Source of the DNA: an uncultured Bacteroidota bacterium
GTDB lineage: Bacteria; Bacteroidota; Bacteroidia; Chitinophagales; Chitinophagaceae
DNA: 44,505 bases
Direction: 5' to 3'
Assembly (NCBI GenBank): GCA_903871575.1
Contig: CAIQHJ010000126.1
Location: 1-44,505 of the forward strand
Of the stretch, positions 19,088 to 28,577 are shown piece by piece. Position numbers and translations under genes: made by a program. The notes under the pieces are model-generated. The model worked only from the letters and a program-made list of their open reading frames with translations. It was not told the origin of the DNA and made no database searches. How positions within the stretch are numbered: the first letter of the stretch is position 1; each line of letters begins with the position of its first letter.

Positions 19088-20644
19088 CTATTTTGACGAC
19101 ATCCTAATTATGGGAACTATCATCTCCTCTAAACTGATGCCGCCGTGCTGAAATGTGTTTTTGTAGTAGTTCACAAAATGGTTGTAATTATTGGGATAAC
19201 ATAAAAAAGTATCGCCTTTAGCAAAGATAAATGTGGAGTTTACGTTGGGCACCGGTAATCCTGCTAATTTAGGATCTCTGAATGCCAACACATCCTTGGG
19301 TTCGTAGTCTAAATTGCGTCCATGCTTATACCTCAAATTGGCAGTAGTTTGTTTGTCGCCAATAACTTTTGCTGGTGTTTTAACCCTGGTGCTGCCATGA
19401 TCGGTTGCCACAATTAATTGTATGTTTTTTTCTGCAATTTTTTTAAGCGCCTGGTGCAATGGACTGTGTTCAAACCATGATGCCGTTAAGCTTCTATAGC
19501 TGGTTTCATCACCGGCCAACTCTTTCAATACTTCCATTTCAGTTCTGGCATGGCTCAACATATCCACGAAATTGTACACTATAACATTCAAATCATTTTG
19601 CATCAAATTGTGTATGTTGTCAACTAGTTTTTGTCCATCGAAATGATTGGTAATTTTGGTGTAAGAAAATTTCACATCCGATTTTCCTAAGCGCATCAGT
19701 TGTGCTTTTAAAAATGCTTCTTCGTGCAAATTTTTTCCGCCTTCTTCTTCGTCATTTTTCCATTGTGTAGGGAATTTTTTTTCTATCTCCACCGGAAGCA
19801 TACCGGCAAAAATGGCATTGCGTGCATATTGAGTAGCAGTTGGTAAAATCGAATAAAAAGTTTCATCTTCCATGATTCGAAAACTCTCGGCAAAAATGGG
19901 CTGTATGGTTTTCCATTGGTCATATCGCAAGTTATCTATCAATACAAAAAAAAGCGGCGTTCCTTTTTCAATATGTGGGAATACTTTAAATGGCAATAAG
20001 GTATGACTCATGATTGGCGATGCAACACTGTTGGGTGCAACCCAAGACGCATAATTTTTGGAGATGTATTTAAAAAATTCGGTATTGGCTTCTTGCTTTT
20101 GCGCCGCAAACACTTCTTGCATTTCTGGGCTATCACTTTTTTGAATTTCAAGCTCCCAATACACCAACTTCTTGTAAATGTCCATCCATTTTAAATAATC
20201 TGGATTGTCATTCAAGGCCATAAACAAACTGCTAAATTCTTGTTGATATGCAGAAGTTGTTTTTTCTGCAACCAATCTTTTGTTGTCGATAATTTTTTTC
20301 AAGCTCAGCCAAACCTGATTGGGATTCACTGGCTTTATCAGGTAATCGGATATCTGGCTCCCAATTGCTTCATCCATCAGGTTTTCTGCTTCATTTTTAG
20401 TAATCAATACCACGGGCAAATTGTTGTGAATGGCTTTTATTTGTTGAAGTGTTTGCAAACCTGTAATACCGGGCATAGTTTCATCTAACAGTACCACGTC
20501 TATAATATGATCTTTTACAAACTCCACCGCATCAAAACCATTGGTCATTGTTTGTATTTCATATCCTTTCGTTTCTAAAAATAATATCTGAGATTTTAAA
20601 CTGTCAATTTCATCATCAACCCAAAGAATTTTTGCAATACTCAT
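19088..20644 (-). CDS. porX: T9SS response regulator PorX (receiver + PglZ domain)
   Basis: 518 aa; KILWVDDEIDSLKSQILFLETKGYE receiver, LDETMPGITG, PglZ-type alkaline-phosphatase-like domain (FFVLIDNLRYDQWKTI..., ATDHGSTRVKTPAKV). Confidence 0.92.
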   Translation of the reverse strand: MSIAKILWVDDEIDSLKSQILFLETKGYEIQTMTNGFDAVEFVKDHIIDVVLLDETMPGITGLQTLQQIKAIHNNLPVVLITKNEAENLMDEAIGSQISDYLIKPVNPNQVWLSLKKIIDNKRLVAEKTTSAYQQEFSSLFMALNDNPDYLKWMDIYKKLVYWELEIQKSDSPEMQEVFAAQKQEANTEFFKYISKNYASWVAPNSVASPIMSHTLLPFKVFPHIEKGTPLFFVLIDNLRYDQWKTIQPIFAESFRIMEDETFYSILPTATQYARNAIFAGMLPVEIEKKFPTQWKNDEEEGGKNLHEEAFLKAQLMRLGKSDVKFSYTKITNHFDGQKLVDNIHNLMQNDLNVIVYNFVDMLSHARTEMEVLKELAGDETSYRSLTASWFEHSPLHQALKKIAEKNIQLIVATDHGSTRVKTPAKVIGDKQTTANLRYKHGRNLDYEPKDVLAFRDPKLAGLPVPNVNSTFIFAKGDTFLCYPNNYNHFVNYYKNTFQHGGISLEEMIVPIIRMSSK

Positions 20645-20803
20645 ATACTGAATTTAAAATGAGGGTGAATTTTATTTTGAATGTATTCAATTTTTTTGAA
20701 GCTAACTTGCGCTCAGACAAAAGTAATTTTTTAATTGAATGCTTTGTAGCTTTGTCAAAGATGCTGAATTGATTTAACAAGACCTTCCATTTTAAATAGC
20801 AAC

Positions 20804-21988
20804 ATGCGATTTCACAAAATAATAAATGATCCGGTATATGGTTTTATTACCATTGATGATGAATTAATCAATCAAATCATTTCGCATCCTTATTATCAAA
20901 GACTAAGAAGAATAAGCCAGATGGCAATGGCTCATTTGGTGTATCCGGGTGCAATTCACTCCAGATTGCATCATTCGCTTGGAGCATATCATTTGATGCG
21001 ATCGGCACTGCAGGTTTTGTTGGATAAAGGAATTGATATTTCCTTGGAAGAACAACAAGCCGCCAAAATTGCAATTTTATTACACGATATTGGACATGGC
21101 CCCTACTCTCATGCGCTTGAACATGTGCTGGCAGAACATTTACATCACGAAGAATTGTCGTTGATGATGATGAAAGAACTGAACAAAACATTTGAAGGGA
21201 AACTACAAATGGCCTTGGATATTTTCACCAACAATTACCCAAAAAAATTTTTACACCAGCTGATTAGCGGACAGTTGGATGTTGATAGAATGGATTACCT
21301 CACACGCGACAGTTTTTTTACAGGCGTTAATGAAGGTGTAATTGCCTATGACCGCATTATCAACATGCTAACAGTTCACCAAGGAGAATTAATGGTAGAA
21401 GAAAAAGGTACTTATTCAATAGAAAAATTTTTGGTGGCCAGAAGATTGATGTATTGGCAAGTGTACCTACACAAAACAGTTGTAAGTGCCGAACAAATGT
21501 TGCAACGCATTATCAAACGGGCTAAATGGGTACATGCCCAATGCGCAGAACCCTTGAATAGTTTTATTAACCAACCTATTGCGGATGTTACCTTAGCACA
21601 ATTTTGCAGCATGGATGATTTTGATGTGATGATGGCCATTAAAAGTTGGTGCGCACATGAAGACAAAGTTCTTTCTATTCTATGCAAGGGTATTATTGAC
21701 AGAAACTTATTGAAAGTAAAATATTATCCCGAGGTTATTTCTGCCGAAACAATAAAAGAAAAAAAGGAAGCAACGAAACTGCATTATCAATTGTCTGAGG
21801 AAGACACAGATTGGTTGGTTTATGTTGGAGAGGCGTCGAGCAGTACCTATAATTTTGAAAATGAGAAAATCAATATCCTTTTTAAAGATGGTACAGTAAA
21901 GGATATAACGCAGGTTGACCATGCGTTGATCAATGAAAACCTGAGGGGGAAAGTTAAAAAATATTACATTTGTTATCCGAGGTTATAA
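20804..21988 (+). CDS. HD-domain phosphohydrolase
   Basis: 394 aa; YQRLRRISQMAMAHLVYPGAIHSRLHHSLGAYHLM, LLHDIGHGPYSHALEH, SGQLDVDRMDYLTRDSFFTGV. Confidence 0.9.
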   Translation: MRFHKIINDPVYGFITIDDELINQIISHPYYQRLRRISQMAMAHLVYPGAIHSRLHHSLGAYHLMRSALQVLLDKGIDISLEEQQAAKIAILLHDIGHGPYSHALEHVLAEHLHHEELSLMMMKELNKTFEGKLQMALDIFTNNYPKKFLHQLISGQLDVDRMDYLTRDSFFTGVNEGVIAYDRIINMLTVHQGELMVEEKGTYSIEKFLVARRLMYWQVYLHKTVVSAEQMLQRIIKRAKWVHAQCAEPLNSFINQPIADVTLAQFCSMDDFDVMMAIKSWCAHEDKVLSILCKGIIDRNLLKVKYYPEVISAETIKEKKEATKLHYQLSEEDTDWLVYVGEASSSTYNFENEKINILFKDGTVKDITQVDHALINENLRGKVKKYYICYPRL

Positions 21989-22011
21989 CGACCAAACAAG
22001 TTTAAATACAT

Positions 22012-23052
22012 ATGCAATTTACAGCAGCTCAAATCGCACAAATCATAAATGGGAAAGTAGAGGGAGATGAAACTGTTGCGGTGGGTTCATTTGGAAAAAT
22101 TGAAGAGGCCAACGCTGGCCAGCTCTCATTCTTAGCAAATCCAAAATACGAAGATTACATATATACAACTGGCGCTTCTATCATTATAGTGAACCAGGAT
22201 TATCAATTAAAAAACGCAGTGGGTGCAACTTTAATTCGGGTTGCAGATGCTTATACTGCTTTCGCCACTTTATTGGATGCATATCAGCAAATTCAACAAC
22301 AACAATTGACAGGCATTGAGCAACCTTCGTTTGTATCGGCATCGGCCACATTGGGTGAGCAAGTGTACATTGGGGCATTTGCTTATGTTGGAGAAAAGGC
22401 AGTAATTGGAAAGGGCTCGAAAATATATCCGGGTGCATACATTGGCAATCAGGTTAAAATTGGAGACAATACAACAATACACCCTGGTGTGAAAATTTAC
22501 CACGATTGTGTGATTGGCCATGGGGTAACCATACATGCCGGAACCGTGATTGGCGGTGATGGATTTGGATTTGCACCATTGGCAGATGGCACATTAAAGA
22601 AAGTGCCTCAAATTGGAAATGTGGTTATTGAAGATGCTGTTGAGATTGGATCAAATACAACCATTGACCGGGCTACCATTGGTAGCACCATCATCCGAAA
22701 AGGCGCAAAGATTGACAACCTGGTTCAAATTGCACACAATGTTGAAGTTGGAAACAATACGGTAATTGCTGCACAAACCGGCGTAAGTGGCAGTACAAAA
22801 ATTGGGAAAAATGTAATGATCGGTGGACAGGCAGGAATTGTTGGCCACATCGTTATTGCAGATGGATCTAAAATAAACGCACAAAGCGGTGTAAGCAAAT
22901 CAATGAAATTACCCAACACCGCCGTTACCGGTTCTCCTGCATATGACTATACCGCGGCTTTAAGAAGTCAGGCTGCTGCCAGAAATCTTCCTCAGTTGGA
23001 AAAAAGAATTAAAACATTGGAAGATTGGTTAAAAAATCAAGAAAATAAATAG
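22012..23052 (+). CDS. lpxD: UDP-3-O-(3-hydroxymyristoyl)glucosamine N-acyltransferase
   Basis: 346 aa; left-handed beta-helix hexapeptides, [30 protein letters not shown]. Confidence 0.95.
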   Translation: MQFTAAQIAQIINGKVEGDETVAVGSFGKIEEANAGQLSFLANPKYEDYIYTTGASIIIVNQDYQLKNAVGATLIRVADAYTAFATLLDAYQQIQQQQLTGIEQPSFVSASATLGEQVYIGAFAYVGEKAVIGKGSKIYPGAYIGNQVKIGDNTTIHPGVKIYHDCVIGHGVTIHAGTVIGGDGFGFAPLADGTLKKVPQIGNVVIEDAVEIGSNTTIDRATIGSTIIRKGAKIDNLVQIAHNVEVGNNTVIAAQTGVSGSTKIGKNVMIGGQAGIVGHIVIADGSKINAQSGVSKSMKLPNTAVTGSPAYDYTAALRSQAAARNLPQLEKRIKTLEDWLKNQENK

Positions 23053-23130
23053 CCGCTAGTTGAGCGCTTCGTTTTTGTTTAGTCTTCAGCTAAAAAAAAA
23101 TCGAATATCTTTGCCGAAAATACTACCATC

Positions 23131-24540
23131 ATGGACAAAAACTTCAACCCTGATAAACAACACACGCTAGCTGAGTTGATTGGTATTTCTGGAACAGGGT
23201 TGCATACAGGTATCAATGTAGATATGACACTCAAGCCTGCAAATCCGGGTTTTGGTTTTCAGTTTCAAAGAGTAGACCTTCCCGGCACCCCCACCATAAA
23301 AGCAGATTGCGATTTGGTTACCGATACTTCAAGAGGAACTACTTTAGAACAAAATGGTGTAAAAGTGAGTACAGTTGAACATATTTTAGCTGCTCTTGTA
23401 GGGATGGGCGTCGACAACTGTTTAATCGAAATCAATGGACCTGAAATTCCAATCATCGATGGAAGCAGCTTTCCATTTGTAGAGATCATAGAAAAAGTGG
23501 GTGTTGTGGAACAAGATGCCGCTAAAGCCTGGTATACCATTGATACCAATATTACTTTCTATGATGACAAGAAAAGAGTAGAAATGACGGCTTTACCAGC
23601 TACAACTTATGAAATCACCACACTAATAGATTTTAATAGTCCGGTGTTGGGCACACAACATGCCAGTTTGAAAAACATGCTGGACTTCAAAGCAGAGATT
23701 AGTCCTTGCCGAACTTTTTGTTTTTTGCATGAGTTGGAAATGCTGTTGGATAATAACTTGGTTAAAGGCGGAGATATAAATAATGCAATCGTAGTGGTAG
23801 ACAAGCCCTTAGACAAGTCTGCGATGAATCGATTGGCAAAAGCTTTTGGTAGAGAAACCGTTGAAGTAAAAACAGAAGGATACCTAAATAACTTAGAGCT
23901 TCGTTTTCCAAATGAACCTGCCCGCCACAAATTATTGGATGTGATTGGAGATTTGGCACTTATTGGTTATCCCATCAAGTCGCATATCATTGCCAATCGC
24001 CCCGGACATAGCAGCAATGTTGAGTTTGCTAAGAAGATCAAGCAATACATCAAGAAAAACAAACACACAAAAGACATACCTGTTTACGATCCCACACAGC
24101 CTCCAATTTATTCATTACAACAAATTGAAAAAACGCTGCCGCATAGGTATCCTTTTTTATTGGTTGATAAAATAGTTGAGCTAACCGACAATTGCATCAT
24201 TGGTATTAAAAATGTTACGTTCAATGAACCATTTTTTCAGGGGCATTTTCCTGGAAATCCGGTGATGCCAGGTGTTTTGCAAATTGAAGCGCTGGCACAA
24301 ACTGGTGGAATTTTATGCATCAACAGTATGCCTGAAGGAAACTACGATACCTATTTTCTTAAAATAGACAATTGTAAATTCAAGCAAAAAGTGGTGCCCG
24401 GCGATACCATGATTTTGAAAATGGAATTGATAGAGCCTATTCGCAGGGGGATATGCGTGATGCGCGGAAGTGTTTATGTTGCCAATAAACTTTGTACAGA
24501 AGGCGAGTTTACAGCACAATTGGTGAAGCGAAACGATTAA
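23131..24540 (+). CDS. lpxC/fabZ: Bifunctional UDP-3-O-acyl-GlcNAc deacetylase / (3R)-hydroxyacyl-ACP dehydratase
   Basis: 469 aa; LpxC part (GTGLHTG, STVEHILAAL, HKLLDVIGDLALIGYP) fused to FabZ part (LPHRYPFLLVDKI, FFQGHFPGNPVMPGVLQIEALAQTGG). Confidence 0.95.
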   Translation: MDKNFNPDKQHTLAELIGISGTGLHTGINVDMTLKPANPGFGFQFQRVDLPGTPTIKADCDLVTDTSRGTTLEQNGVKVSTVEHILAALVGMGVDNCLIEINGPEIPIIDGSSFPFVEIIEKVGVVEQDAAKAWYTIDTNITFYDDKKRVEMTALPATTYEITTLIDFNSPVLGTQHASLKNMLDFKAEISPCRTFCFLHELEMLLDNNLVKGGDINNAIVVVDKPLDKSAMNRLAKAFGRETVEVKTEGYLNNLELRFPNEPARHKLLDVIGDLALIGYPIKSHIIANRPGHSSNVEFAKKIKQYIKKNKHTKDIPVYDPTQPPIYSLQQIEKTLPHRYPFLLVDKIVELTDNCIIGIKNVTFNEPFFQGHFPGNPVMPGVLQIEALAQTGGILCINSMPEGNYDTYFLKIDNCKFKQKVVPGDTMILKMELIEPIRRGICVMRGSVYVANKLCTEGEFTAQLVKRND

Positions 24541-24568
24541 TGAAATAAATAATCTTAAAACAAGTACG

Positions 24569-25366
24569 ATGATTCATCCACACACATACATACACCCCAA
24601 TGCCAAACTGGCCCCTAATGTTAAGATTGATCCATTCAGTGTTATTCACCAAAATGTTGAGATTGGAAGCGGCACTTGGATTGGGAGCAATGTGACCATC
24701 ATGGAAGGAGCTCGAATTGGCAGCAATTGTAGGGTTTTTCCAGGTGCAGTTATTGCGGGTATACCCCAAGATTTAAAATACGAAGGAGAAAATACAACCG
24801 TAGAAATCGGCAACAACACCACCATCAGGGAGTTTGTAACCATCAACCGTGGCAGTAAAGACAAATGGACAACAAAGGTTGGCGACAACTGTTTGATTAT
24901 GGCATACAGCCATATTGCACATGATTGTATTATTGGCAACAATTGCATCATGAGCAACAATACACAAATGGCAGGACATGTGTCGTTGGGCGATTTTTCT
25001 ATTTTAGCGGGGATGTGTGCAGTACATCAATTTGTTCAGATTGGACAACATGCTTTTGTTGCAGGAGGCTCACTAGTGAGTAAAGATGTTCCACCCTACA
25101 TTAAAGCCGGCAGAACGCCATTGAGTTACGCAGGAGTCAATTCGGTAGGATTGAAACGCCGAGGATTTTCATTGGACAGAATTAACCACATATTGGATAT
25201 TTACAGAATTATTTACAATAAGAATTTAAATACATCGCAGGCCTTAAATTTCATTGAGGAAGAAGTAGAAGCTACAGATGAACGAGATGAAATTGTAACA
25301 TTTATCCGTGAGAGTGGCCGTGGAATTATCAAACGCTTCAGCAAAGGAAGCATGGATGACGAATAG
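24569..25366 (+). CDS. lpxA: Acyl-ACP--UDP-GlcNAc O-acyltransferase
   Basis: 265 aa; IHPHTYIHPNAKLAPNVKIDPFSVI, IGNNTTIREFVTINRGS, AYSHIAHDCIIGNNCIMSN. Confidence 0.95.
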   Translation: MIHPHTYIHPNAKLAPNVKIDPFSVIHQNVEIGSGTWIGSNVTIMEGARIGSNCRVFPGAVIAGIPQDLKYEGENTTVEIGNNTTIREFVTINRGSKDKWTTKVGDNCLIMAYSHIAHDCIIGNNCIMSNNTQMAGHVSLGDFSILAGMCAVHQFVQIGQHAFVAGGSLVSKDVPPYIKAGRTPLSYAGVNSVGLKRRGFSLDRINHILDIYRIIYNKNLNTSQALNFIEEEVEATDERDEIVTFIRESGRGIIKRFSKGSMDDE

Positions 25367-25374
25367 AACAACAC

Positions 25375-25989
25375 ATGCAAATCCAGTTAAGCAATACGGG
25401 CAAAAGATTCAATAGGGAATGGATTTTTCGTGGACTTACCCATACTTTTATCCATGGCAAAACATACGCCATTACAGGATCTAACGGTTCGGGTAAATCT
25501 ACTTTATTACAAGTGATTGCAGGTGCCCTGATGATTAGCGAAGGAACTATATGCTATACCAATCAAAACGACCAAGCCATTGCTGACGCAGAAGCATATC
25601 AACATATTTCTATAGCTGCCCCATATTTGGAATTGATTGAAGAGATGACAGCCAGAGAGTTTTTAACATTCCATCAAACATTTAAACCTTTTATCAAACC
25701 CCTAACATCCGTGTTGGCATACGTTGGGTTAGCGGATGCAGCGGATAAACAGATTCGGTATTATAGCAGTGGGATGAAACAGCGATTGAAACTAGCACAA
25801 GCATTTTTTGCAAATACCACCGTTTTGTTATTGGATGAGCCAACAACCAATTTAGATGATAAGGGAATTGCGTTGTATAATACATTGGTTGAAGAATATA
25901 CCCATAATAGGTTGGTTGTTGTTTGTAGCAATGACAAACAGGAATATGATTTTTGTGAGATGGTAATTAGAATGGAATTTTATAAATAA
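25375..25989 (+). CDS. ABC transporter ATP-binding protein
   Basis: 204 aa; Walker A GSNGSGKST, signature YYSSGMKQRLKLAQAF, Walker B VLLLDEPTTNLD. Confidence 0.92.
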   Translation: MQIQLSNTGKRFNREWIFRGLTHTFIHGKTYAITGSNGSGKSTLLQVIAGALMISEGTICYTNQNDQAIADAEAYQHISIAAPYLELIEEMTAREFLTFHQTFKPFIKPLTSVLAYVGLADAADKQIRYYSSGMKQRLKLAQAFFANTTVLLLDEPTTNLDDKGIALYNTLVEEYTHNRLVVVCSNDKQEYDFCEMVIRMEFYK

Positions 25990-25997
25990 TTTTTGAT

Positions 25998-26070
25998 TAT
26001 GCAATTTCGCAATATTGCAATATTGTAATAATACGTGTTCTCAACTCAAATAGCCAAATATTTTCACTGA
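25998..26070 (-). repeat. Dispersed ~60-bp palindromic repeat, copy 1
   Basis: Minus strand TCAGTGAAAATATTTGGCTATTTGAGTTGAGAACACGTATTATTACAATATTGCAATATTGCG; matches plus-strand copies at 44321 and 44447. Confidence 0.85.
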
Positions 26071-26080
26071 TTTTTCTTTA

Positions 26081-26790
26081 GAGGAGATGTTCCGATGGAA
26101 CATGCGCAACCAAATCTAAATTGTTTCGTCTCTCGGGGCTATAGATGAAATGTTTTGATGGGGCATACAAACCATTCTAAATTATTCTTGTATTCGGGTA
26201 ATTGAGGAGATGTTCCGATGGAACATTTAAATCAATTCAACATTGTTTCGTCTCTCGGGGCTATTGAGGAATTGTTATAATGGAACATATAAAACAAATC
26301 GAAATTATTCCTGTATTCGGGGCATTGAGGAGATGTTCCGATGGAAATGCGCATCAAATCTAAATTGTTTCATCTCTCGTGGTTATAGATGAAATGTTAT
26401 GATGGGGTATTCAAACCATTCTAAATTATTCTTGTATTCGGGGCATTGAGGAGATTTTCCGATGGAACATGTAAATCAATTCAACATTGTTTCGTCTCTC
26501 GAGGTTATAGATGAAATGTTTTGATGGGGCATTCAAACCATTCTAAATTATTCTTGTATTCGGGGCATTGAGGAGATTTTCCGATGGAACATGTAAATCA
26601 ATTCAACATTGTTTCGTCTCTCGGGGCTATTGAGGAAATGTTTTGATAGGGCATACAAACTATTCTAAATTATTCCTGTATTCGGGTAATGGAGGAGATT
26701 TTCCGATGGAACATTTAAATCAATTCAACATTGTTTCGTCTCTCGGGGTTATTGATGAAATGTTTTGATGACACATATAAATCAAATCAG
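26081..26790 (+). repeat. Higher-order tandem array: six A/B dimers (~122 bp) of ~61-bp monomers with internal hairpins
   Basis: A starts (GAGGAGAT) at 26081, 26204, 26327, 26448, 26570, 26692; B starts (GATGAAATG/GAGGAATTG) at 26144, 26266, 26388, 26510, 26632, 26754. Confidence 0.97.
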
Positions 26791-26842
26791 ACAATTAGTA
26801 TTACCCAAGCAAAACACATCCCCTTTGGTGAATTAAACAAGC

Positions 26843-28057
26843 TTACCTCCTACTCGCAATCAATAAATTCAAATCTGTATATTTTAAATCAAACCTTTCG
26901 CTCAAATAAATATTGGTCAAACTCCCTTTAAACAAATATATCCCGCTGCGGATGCTTACTTTATGCCACACGATGTTATCTATTCCTCCATCTTCTCCCG
27001 TTTCCAACAACAACGACATCAACACGTTGCTTATGGCTTGAGATGCTGTACGGGCAAAGCCACTCGGAATATTGGGAACACAATAATGTATCACATCAAA
27101 TTTTGTAAACACTGGCTTCTCATGTGAAGTCACCTCACTGGTTTCAAAACAACCACCATGATCAATACTCACATCTACAATAACTGAACCCGCCCGCATG
27201 TTGCTTACCATTTCTTCTGTTACCACAATCGGCACCCTTCCTGCAGCCCCACTCATCGCACCTATCGCCACATCACATGTTTTCAATTGCTTACTCAAAA
27301 TCTTAGGCTCAATAACCGATGTCCACATTCTAACGCCTATGTTGTTTTGCAATCGCTTCAATCTGTAAATACTATTATCAAAAACTTTTACACTGGCTCC
27401 CATCGCTAATGCTGTTCTTGCAGCATATTCTCCCACTATGCCCGCCCCAATGATGATCACTTTTGTTGGCGGTATGCCACTGATTCCTCCTACCAAAACA
27501 CCTTTCCCATTATTTGCATTGCTCAAATATTGACCGGCAATCAACATAACCGCACTCCCTGCAATCTCACTCATACTCCTCACAATTGGATTGTGGCCAC
27601 TATCGTCTTTTAAATTCTCAAAACTCAATGCAGTCACTTTCTTCTCCATCATCTTTTCTAAAATTTCCTTTTTCATTATTGCCATATGAATTGGGGAAAT
27701 GATGGTTGTATTGGGCTTCAACAATGCACAATCTTCTTCGCTCACTGGTGCACTTTTTACAATAATGTCGCAATTAAAAATAGATTGCTTGTCGTATGCA
27801 ATTTTTGTTCCCACTTCACTATAATCATTGTCGCTATAATTAGAACCTTTTGCAGCATTCGACTCCATCAATACCTGATGCCCATTCGCAATTAAAACGC
27901 CAACAGCCTCCGGTGTTAAAGCAATCCTGTTTTCATTAAATGATGTCTCCTTTGGAATGCCAATTTGTAATGACTCACCTTTTGGTTTCACATCAAGCGT
28001 TTCTTCTAATGTTTCGTAATTGAATGACGATGAAACAAATGGTTTTGATGTTGCCAT
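26843..28057 (-). CDS. ald: Alanine dehydrogenase
   Basis: 404 aa; IGIPKETSFNENRIALTPEAV, IIIGAGIVGEYAARTALAMGASVKVFD, CVPNIPSGFARTASQAISN. Confidence 0.9.
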   Translation of the reverse strand: MATSKPFVSSSFNYETLEETLDVKPKGESLQIGIPKETSFNENRIALTPEAVGVLIANGHQVLMESNAAKGSNYSDNDYSEVGTKIAYDKQSIFNCDIIVKSAPVSEEDCALLKPNTTIISPIHMAIMKKEILEKMMEKKVTALSFENLKDDSGHNPIVRSMSEIAGSAVMLIAGQYLSNANNGKGVLVGGISGIPPTKVIIIGAGIVGEYAARTALAMGASVKVFDNSIYRLKRLQNNIGVRMWTSVIEPKILSKQLKTCDVAIGAMSGAAGRVPIVVTEEMVSNMRAGSVIVDVSIDHGGCFETSEVTSHEKPVFTKFDVIHYCVPNIPSGFARTASQAISNVLMSLLLETGEDGGIDNIVWHKVSIRSGIYLFKGSLTNIYLSERFDLKYTDLNLLIASRR

Positions 28058-28101
28058 AATATTTTAAATAAATAATGAATGGATTTTACTCGGAATACAA
28101 T

Positions 28102-28515
28102 TTACAAATTAAATGTTAGGATTCTTGTATTTGCATCAATGGTGTTGATAAAACAATGTACCACATCCATCGGAAAAATTCCTGGTGCTCGTTCTGGCCA
28201 TTCTACAAAACAAAAAGCATCCTGGTCAAAACAATCTTCAACTCCTGCCGCAATGGCTTCGCGCTCATCTTTTAAACGATATAAATCTATGTGAAATATG
28301 TTGCCATTTTCTGTTGTTTGATATGCATTGATTATTGAAAATGTAGGACTGCTTTGGCCTTCCGCTACACCCAACACTTCGCAAACTGAACCAATAAATG
28401 TTGTTTTGCCCGCACCCATCTCTCCATGAAATGCGAAACAAGTTGACCCCTTTGTTTTTTCTGCAAACATCTGTGCTGCAGATTTAATTTCTTCTAGTGC
28501 ATATTTGATTTCCAT
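28102..28515 (-). CDS. tsaE: tRNA threonylcarbamoyladenosine biosynthesis ATPase TsaE
   Basis: 137 aa; GEMGAGKTTFIGSVCEVLGV, SSPTFSIINAYQ, FCFVEWPERAPGIFP. Confidence 0.92.
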   Translation of the reverse strand: MEIKYALEEIKSAAQMFAEKTKGSTCFAFHGEMGAGKTTFIGSVCEVLGVAEGQSSPTFSIINAYQTTENGNIFHIDLYRLKDEREAIAAGVEDCFDQDAFCFVEWPERAPGIFPMDVVHCFINTIDANTRILTFNL

Positions 28516-28577
28516 ATGACAAAGATATTTTCATAATTAATAATTAAGCACTTAATTTATTGAGGTAAATTTATGTT

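Noticed and set aside
23131-24540. lpxC-fabZ fusion as a novel fusion
   Set aside because: This bifunctional architecture is well established in Bacteroidota.
26081-26790. CRISPR array
   Set aside because: Whole ~61-bp monomers are related to each other end to end; there are no short identical repeats separated by unrelated spacers and no cas genes nearby.
26731-26931. 66-aa ORF at the end of the repeat array
   Set aside because: Begins inside the repeat and runs into the ald 3' end on the opposite strand; no recognisable domain.
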